From Candidatus Gastranaerophilales bacterium (GTDB lineage: Bacteria; Cyanobacteriota; Vampirovibrionia; Gastranaerophilales; Gastranaerophilaceae), in contig JAFYOU010000027.1 in assembly GCA_017560095.1 (NCBI GenBank), forward strand, positions 62,001 to 126,000: a stretch of 64,000 nucleotides of DNA, given 5' to 3'. A program made the translations under genes and the position numbers. Below, in pieces: positions 59,926 through 64,000 of this stretch. Every line of letters begins with the position of its first letter. Position 1 is the first letter of the stretch. The notes below the pieces were generated by a model. The model did not search any database, had not been told where the DNA came from, and saw only the letters and a list, made by a program, of their open reading frames with translations.

Positions 59926-60450
59926 ATGAATAATGTTTTAGATAAATCAAATTTGAGAAAAATGGCTCTTGAAAAAAGAGCTACTTTTTCGCGTGATTTA
60001 TCGATAGAAATTGTAAATAAAATATTAAATTCAGCTGATTTTAAAAATGCTCAGCATGTCGCTCTTTATCTACCCATAAAAAATGAAATTGATATTTCAG
60101 GAATATTGAGTATTAAAGAAAAATGTTTTTATTTGCCAAGATGTAATGGATGTGAACTTGAGTTTGTTAAGTATAATGGCGCAAGTTTCTTAACAATGGG
60201 AAAATTTAATATTTTAGAACCGCAAGGATGTAAAGTTAACCCCGAAATATTGGATATTATTTATATTCCAGCATTAATAGCTAATTCCTCTTGTTATAGA
60301 CTTGGTTATGGCAAGGGCTATTACGATAAATTTTTTGCTAAAAACAAAGTGAAAGCCAAGAAAATTATAATTGTTCCAAAAAAATTAATTTTAGATGAAT
60401 TCAAACATGATGAATATGATTACAAATGCGATGAAATAATTAGTGCATAA
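59926..60450 (+). CDS. 5-formyltetrahydrofolate cyclo-ligase
   Basis: The enzyme returns 5-formyl-THF to 5,10-methenyl-THF using ATP. The 174-aa protein has the N-terminal KSNLRKMALEKR helix, VALYLPIKNEIDI and the C-terminal signature IIYIPALIANSSCYRLGYGKGYYDKF (split at about residues 116-141). It is slightly shorter than the 180-200 aa norm but complete. It is in an operon with the HIT gene; both act in nucleotide/one-carbon housekeeping. Confidence 0.92.
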   Translation: MNNVLDKSNLRKMALEKRATFSRDLSIEIVNKILNSADFKNAQHVALYLPIKNEIDISGILSIKEKCFYLPRCNGCELEFVKYNGASFLTMGKFNILEPQGCKVNPEILDIIYIPALIANSSCYRLGYGKGYYDKFFAKNKVKAKKIIIVPKKLILDEFKHDEYDYKCDEIISA

Positions 60451-60462
60451 GTATTAATCAAT

Positions 60463-60491
60463 TTGCTAAAAAATAAAAAATAAATTAGAAT
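60463..60491 (+). promoter_or_regulatory. Promoter of the PilZ gene, predicted leaderless
   Basis: TTGCTA (60463-60468), 17 nt, TAGAAT (60486-60491). Seven nt beyond the -10 is position 60498, the A of the ATG. No Shine-Dalgarno is present. Confidence 0.55.
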
Positions 60492-60497
60492 CGTTTT

Positions 60498-61085
60498 ATG
60501 AAAGAAATAAGAAAAAATCATATAGTTCAATTATTAACATCGGATGGTATCAAAATTGACGGTATTGTTTTTGATTACGAATCAGATAGAGTGTCGGTTC
60601 TTATTGCTTATGATTCATTAATACTTGCTCAAAAGATAAATGAATTAGACGAGCTTATGGTGAGTATTAATACTCACCTTGGTGTTAAAAAAATGAAAAG
60701 CCATGTTATTTGCAAGCTGAATGCTAATAATTGTATTGTAATTGAAAACAATGAAGCTATTCCAATTGAACAAAAACGGGAATTCGTTCGAGTTTTATCA
60801 AATATTATATTTAAAATTGAAAAAACTGATAAGAAAATAATTGAATGTTATTGTATTAATATTTCGGCTGGCGGAATAGCGTTTTGCGTTAATAATGAAA
60901 GTTTCGACATTAATGAAGATGTAAAAATTATTCTCCCAGAGGAAGAGTTTGAAAGTAAAATTGTATCATCTGCTCAGATAATAAAGCATTATGACAACTG
61001 CTTTGTTGCAAAGTTTTCTAATTTGAGTTCATATGATGAAGATAGAATAATGAAGCATGTTTTTAAATTAATTGCACAAAAATAA
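60498..61085 (+). CDS. PilZ-domain protein (c-di-GMP receptor candidate)
   Basis: A 195-aa protein with an N-terminal YcgR-like split barrel (HIVQLLTSDGIKIDGIVFDYE) and a C-terminal PilZ domain. Both c-di-GMP motifs are present: RxxxR in QKREFVRV (about 95-102) and [D/N]xSxxG in CINISAGGIAF (about 120-130). It therefore likely binds c-di-GMP and may control pili or surface polysaccharide; two prepilin genes and a glycan locus are in this window. The downstream TPR gene begins 16 nt after its stop and is probably co-expressed. Confidence 0.85.
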   Translation: MKEIRKNHIVQLLTSDGIKIDGIVFDYESDRVSVLIAYDSLILAQKINELDELMVSINTHLGVKKMKSHVICKLNANNCIVIENNEAIPIEQKREFVRVLSNIIFKIEKTDKKIIECYCINISAGGIAFCVNNESFDINEDVKIILPEEEFESKIVSSAQIIKHYDNCFVAKFSNLSSYDEDRIMKHVFKLIAQK

Positions 61086-61101
61086 TAGACTTGGAGTTAT
61101 T

Positions 61102-62694
61102 TTGAAAGATATTAAAAAGATTGAAAAAACGATAAACAATTATACAAAAAAAGGCGAAATTCAGCAGGCTATTGAATATTGTCAAAATCTTATATTAACT
61201 GGCAATACGGATACTAATTTGCATATTCGTCTTGGTGATTTGTATCTTGATTGGCATCTTGATATTTATCAGTCAAAGCAATACATTGATGAAGCTATAA
61301 CTGAGTATCAAAAAGCTGCAGAAATCCTTATTGATAATGGTGAAATTTATTATAAAATCGGCAAAGCCTTATATTGTAAGGGCGAATTAGATAAAGCAAT
61401 AAATTATTTTAATATTGCTATTGAAAAAAATGGCGATATTGCGCAATGCCATTATATGATTTCTAATTGTTTAAAGAAAAAAGATAGATTTCAAGATGCC
61501 CTTGAGCATATTGAACTTGGATTAAAACATGCAGGTTTGAAATCTTCTCGTTTGCATTATTCAAAATTTCGTTTATTGAATGCATTGTATTTTAAAAATG
61601 ACAATATGAAATTTAATGCATTTTGCGCTTTATTGTTGTCTTATTTAACCTTGCCTTTTGATAAAGAGGCAAAAGATAATTTAAAAGATAAAGTAAAATG
61701 GCTCAAAATGATTCCTGTTTTATGTAAGGCTGATGCATACATTGCGCAAGGTGATATTGAAAAAGCTTTTCAATGTTATAATGATGCAATTGATAAAATG
61801 CCGGGTTTTTCTGCATTGTATGTTGCGTTAGGAGATGCATACAGAAAAGCCGGAAAGCTTGAAGAAGCTATTGTAGAATACAAAATGGCTTTATGGATTG
61901 ACTCTTTGAGCTATAGTGCTTATTCTGGGCTTGTTCAGGCTTATGAAGAGCTTGGAGATTATGATAATGCAATTGCATATTACAATAAGTATATTGCAAT
62001 TCATCCTAATAATGCAGTTTTGCATTCAAGCATTGCAAATTTATATTTCATGAAGGGTGAAGCAGAGCTTGCTATATCTCACTATCAAAGCGCAATTTCA
62101 ATTAACCCAAAACCTGATTGGACAAGTATTGTAGCTCAAACATTGGGTTATATTCAGCAAAACGTTATTAAAAATACCGATTGTGCAATTGCTAATTATC
62201 ATTTGGCTAATACTCTTTCACCTAAAGAAATTGATATCTATATTTCATTAGGTAGTGCGTTTTATGATAATGAAGACTATAAAAATGCTTTAATTGTTTA
62301 TAGGCGCGCTCTTGAATTGGAACCAAATAATTCAAAGATTCATTGCAATCTCGGTTATTTGTATTGGGGCATGGGTGATTTGGATGAAGCTATCAAAGAA
62401 TATAAATTATCGATTAAGTTTGATCCAAATTATGATATTGCTCACAATAATTTAGGTGTAATATATCTTGACGATTTGATTCAATTGCAAAATGCTATTG
62501 ATTCCTTTAATACTGCAATTGATTGCAATCCTAATTATGCGCTTGCTTATTATAACCTTGGCAGATGCTATTCATTAAAAGGTGAAAATATTGAAGCTGC
62601 AAAATATTTTCAACAGGCAATGGATGTAAATAATATTACAAATGAAATTGATCCAAAAGATATACAAGATAGATTAAATAGTTTATTTGATTAA
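61102..62694 (+). CDS. TPR-repeat protein, 530 aa
   Basis: A long tetratricopeptide-repeat protein with about 12-13 repeats filling the sequence (for example GEIYYKIGKALYCKGELDKA, SALYVALGDAYRKAGKLEEA, SKIHCNLGYLYWGMGDLDEA, YDIAHNNLGVIYLDDLIQLQ). TTG 61102 is preferred because GGAG lies 5 nt upstream; a TTG at 61072 would overlap the PilZ gene and has no site. There is no signal peptide or membrane span. It likely scaffolds a complex, perhaps with the PilZ protein encoded just upstream. Confidence 0.85.
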   Translation: MKDIKKIEKTINNYTKKGEIQQAIEYCQNLILTGNTDTNLHIRLGDLYLDWHLDIYQSKQYIDEAITEYQKAAEILIDNGEIYYKIGKALYCKGELDKAINYFNIAIEKNGDIAQCHYMISNCLKKKDRFQDALEHIELGLKHAGLKSSRLHYSKFRLLNALYFKNDNMKFNAFCALLLSYLTLPFDKEAKDNLKDKVKWLKMIPVLCKADAYIAQGDIEKAFQCYNDAIDKMPGFSALYVALGDAYRKAGKLEEAIVEYKMALWIDSLSYSAYSGLVQAYEELGDYDNAIAYYNKYIAIHPNNAVLHSSIANLYFMKGEAELAISHYQSAISINPKPDWTSIVAQTLGYIQQNVIKNTDCAIANYHLANTLSPKEIDIYISLGSAFYDNEDYKNALIVYRRALELEPNNSKIHCNLGYLYWGMGDLDEAIKEYKLSIKFDPNYDIAHNNLGVIYLDDLIQLQNAIDSFNTAIDCNPNYALAYYNLGRCYSLKGENIEAAKYFQQAMDVNNITNEIDPKDIQDRLNSLFD

Positions 62695-62728
62695 TGTAAT
62701 CTTTCTTTTTGTATTGTAGGATAATTAA

Positions 62729-63694
62729 ATGAATACTTGGGGATATATTTTAAAACGAGTAGCTAGCTCGATTCCGATTTTGTTTATAGTATCATTGGTA
62801 AGCTTTTTTTTGATACGCTTTTCTCCTGTTGATCCTTTGGCTCAACTTAAATTAAATCCTGCAATTAGTCAAGAAACAATTGAATCTGAAACTAAAAGAC
62901 TCGGGCTTGATAAGCCTGTTGTTGTACAGTATTTTTTGTGGGCTAAAAACTTTATGATGGGAGATATGGGCTATTGCACTGATAATACAAAAGTTTCTAC
63001 AAAGATTAAAACTCGGATATTAAATACTTTATTGTTATCTTCTTGTGTAATATTTTTTAGTTGGATTATTGCTATACCACTTGGTATTTTAGCTGCTGTA
63101 TATTATAATTCATGGTTTGATAAGTTTTTAACAATCCTATCTAGTATTGGAATGGCTATTCCCTCCTTTTTCTTTGCAATTTTAATGCTTTTGTTTGCAC
63201 AAAAAACAGGTTGGTTCCCGATTGGTGGCTTAACAAGTATTGATTTTTCTCAAATGAATTTATTTCGTAAAATTCTTGATGTTTCTCATCATTTAATTAT
63301 GCCTGTTTTTGTTTTAACGACAATTTCTCTTTGTTCGCTAGCACGCCAAATGCGAGCCAATTTGTTAGATATTTTAAATTCTGAATATGTCAAGTTTGCT
63401 TATGCAAAAGGTTTATCTAAAAATAAAGTTGTTCTTAAACACGCGCTAAGAAATGCAATTAATCCCATTATTACTCTTTTAGGGTTTGAATTTGCAGGGT
63501 TGCTTTCTGGTGCTGCGTTAACTGAATATGTCTTTCAATATCCTGGTTTAGGAAAATTAATTTTGGAAGCCGTAATGCAGTCAGATATTAATCTTGTTAT
63601 GGCTAGTTTGATGATTGGTGCACTAATGCTTGTGGTTGGTAATTTGATTTCTGATATATTGTTAAAATTAACTGATCCTAGAGTGAGGGTTTAA
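62729..63694 (+). CDS. Oligopeptide/dipeptide ABC transporter permease (DppB/OppB type)
   Basis: A 321-aa inner membrane permease with six spans. It has the family N-terminus GYILKRVASSIPILFIVSLV, the RFSPVDPLAQL and LGLDKPVVVQYF segments, and the cytoplasmic EAA loop in ANLLDILNSEYVKFAYAKGL (about 212-231) with LKHALRNAINPII. The C-terminal part is LLSGAALTEYVFQYPGLGKL. It pairs with the DppC-type permease that starts immediately after its stop. Substrate may be peptides, nickel or glycan fragments. Confidence 0.93.
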   Translation: MNTWGYILKRVASSIPILFIVSLVSFFLIRFSPVDPLAQLKLNPAISQETIESETKRLGLDKPVVVQYFLWAKNFMMGDMGYCTDNTKVSTKIKTRILNTLLLSSCVIFFSWIIAIPLGILAAVYYNSWFDKFLTILSSIGMAIPSFFFAILMLLFAQKTGWFPIGGLTSIDFSQMNLFRKILDVSHHLIMPVFVLTTISLCSLARQMRANLLDILNSEYVKFAYAKGLSKNKVVLKHALRNAINPIITLLGFEFAGLLSGAALTEYVFQYPGLGKLILEAVMQSDINLVMASLMIGALMLVVGNLISDILLKLTDPRVRV

Positions 63695-64000
63695 ATGAAG
63701 AATTTTTTTCTTAAATTAAAAAAAGATAAAGTTCCTTATTTTGCCTTTTGTGTGCTTATATTTCTTTATTTTTTAATAATTTTTGCAGATTTTTTTGCTA
63801 TTTATCCTTCGACTTATTCAAACAGAAAGCTTGCATATCAGCCACCAAATAATATTTATATAATTACTCCTGAAAACAAATTATCAAGACCGTATACCTA
63901 TAATTATATTAAAACATTTAATAAAGACACTTTGCTTATTGAATATAAACAAGATAGAAGTAAAAAATGCTATCTAAAATTTTTTTCAAGAGGATTTGAA
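63695..64000 (+). CDS. DppC/OppC-type ABC permease, 5' part (cut by window end)
   Basis: An ORF begins with ATG directly after the DppB stop and stays open for 102 codons to the window edge. The N-terminus has a short basic stretch (KLKKDK), one hydrophobic span (FAFCVLIFLYFLIIFADFF) and the beginning of a periplasmic stretch (IYPSTYSNRKLAYQPPNNIY). This matches the start of DppC/OppC permeases, some of which carry a long periplasmic insertion after TM1. The permease core lies outside the window. Confidence 0.8.
   Translation, partial: MKNFFLKLKKDKVPYFAFCVLIFLYFLIIFADFFAIYPSTYSNRKLAYQPPNNIYIITPENKLSRPYTYNYIKTFNKDTLLIEYKQDRSKKCYLKFFSRGFE

Overview
The window looks like chromosomal DNA of a low-GC, diderm, non-photosynthetic bacterium, most likely a gut Melainabacteria/Vampirovibrionia (Gastranaerophilales-like) lineage. 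This is inference from several signs. Genes are tightly packed and AT-rich, and use the standard code with TAA, TGA and TAG stops. There is a full lipid A/LPS-transport block (lptC, an lptA-like gene, lpxI, lpxB). The murE carries a DNPR motif, which indicates meso-DAP peptidoglycan. There are near-identical prepilins, and several lineage-type proteins carry a short N-terminal F-K-G / F-T-S motif. No prophage, IS element, CRISPR array or rRNA is visible. One tRNA (initiator fMet) is present.

Layout. 0-9.8 kb: HEAT-repeat protein, a short UvrC, hypotheticals, ribosomal protein bL25, dihydropteroate synthase, a Cys-cluster protein, a LOG-family enzyme and UDP-xylose synthase. 9.8-14.7 kb: tRNA-fMet, an IspD-type cytidylyltransferase, UDP-glucose dehydrogenase, then a three-gene operon (class V aminotransferase, small cytidylyltransferase, DRE-TIM aldolase). 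15-22 kb: a secreted phosphodiester-glycosidase-like protein, then a long minus-strand envelope operon running lptC > lptA > lpxI > lpxB > pgsA > trmL > nnrD. 22-32 kb: a large repeat protein, an OadG / ion transporter / 35-aa membrane peptide cassette, a YD-like repeat protein, two tandem prepilins, a TPR protein and MscS. 32-37.8 kb: a partial dcw division cluster (BlaI-type regulator, unknown gene, rsmH, ftsL-like, ftsI, murE).

38-50.7 kb: an approximately 12.7-kb operon-like run of eleven surface-glycan genes. At its centre are a cytidylyltransferase-PEP phosphomutase fusion, phosphonopyruvate decarboxylase and an Fe-type alcohol dehydrogenase, flanked by two LicD phosphotransferases and followed by a KpsC-like Kdo transferase and a pyruvyltransferase. 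I read it as a locus that makes a C-P bonded phosphonate (2-hydroxyethyl- or 2-aminoethylphosphonate), activates it with CTP and attaches it to a cell-surface glycan. The distant aminotransferase/cytidylyltransferase operon at 12-14.6 kb may be a second, related module, because its cytidylyltransferase is a paralogue of the domain fused to the mutase. 51-64 kb: a polyprenyl-phosphate-sugar synthase-like GT2, a CheR-like methyltransferase, valS, TolC, a ferredoxin, envelope hypotheticals, HIT, 5-FTHF cyclo-ligase, PilZ, a TPR protein and the start of an oligopeptide ABC permease pair.

Beyond the genes, I see four promoters placed so that the mRNA should be leaderless, two intergenic hairpins that bury a Shine-Dalgarno sequence, and two gene-free gaps that each look like a minus-strand small RNA: a pyrimidine-rich loop held by a stem, then an intrinsic terminator. 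All homology statements come from reading motifs by eye; no database search was run.
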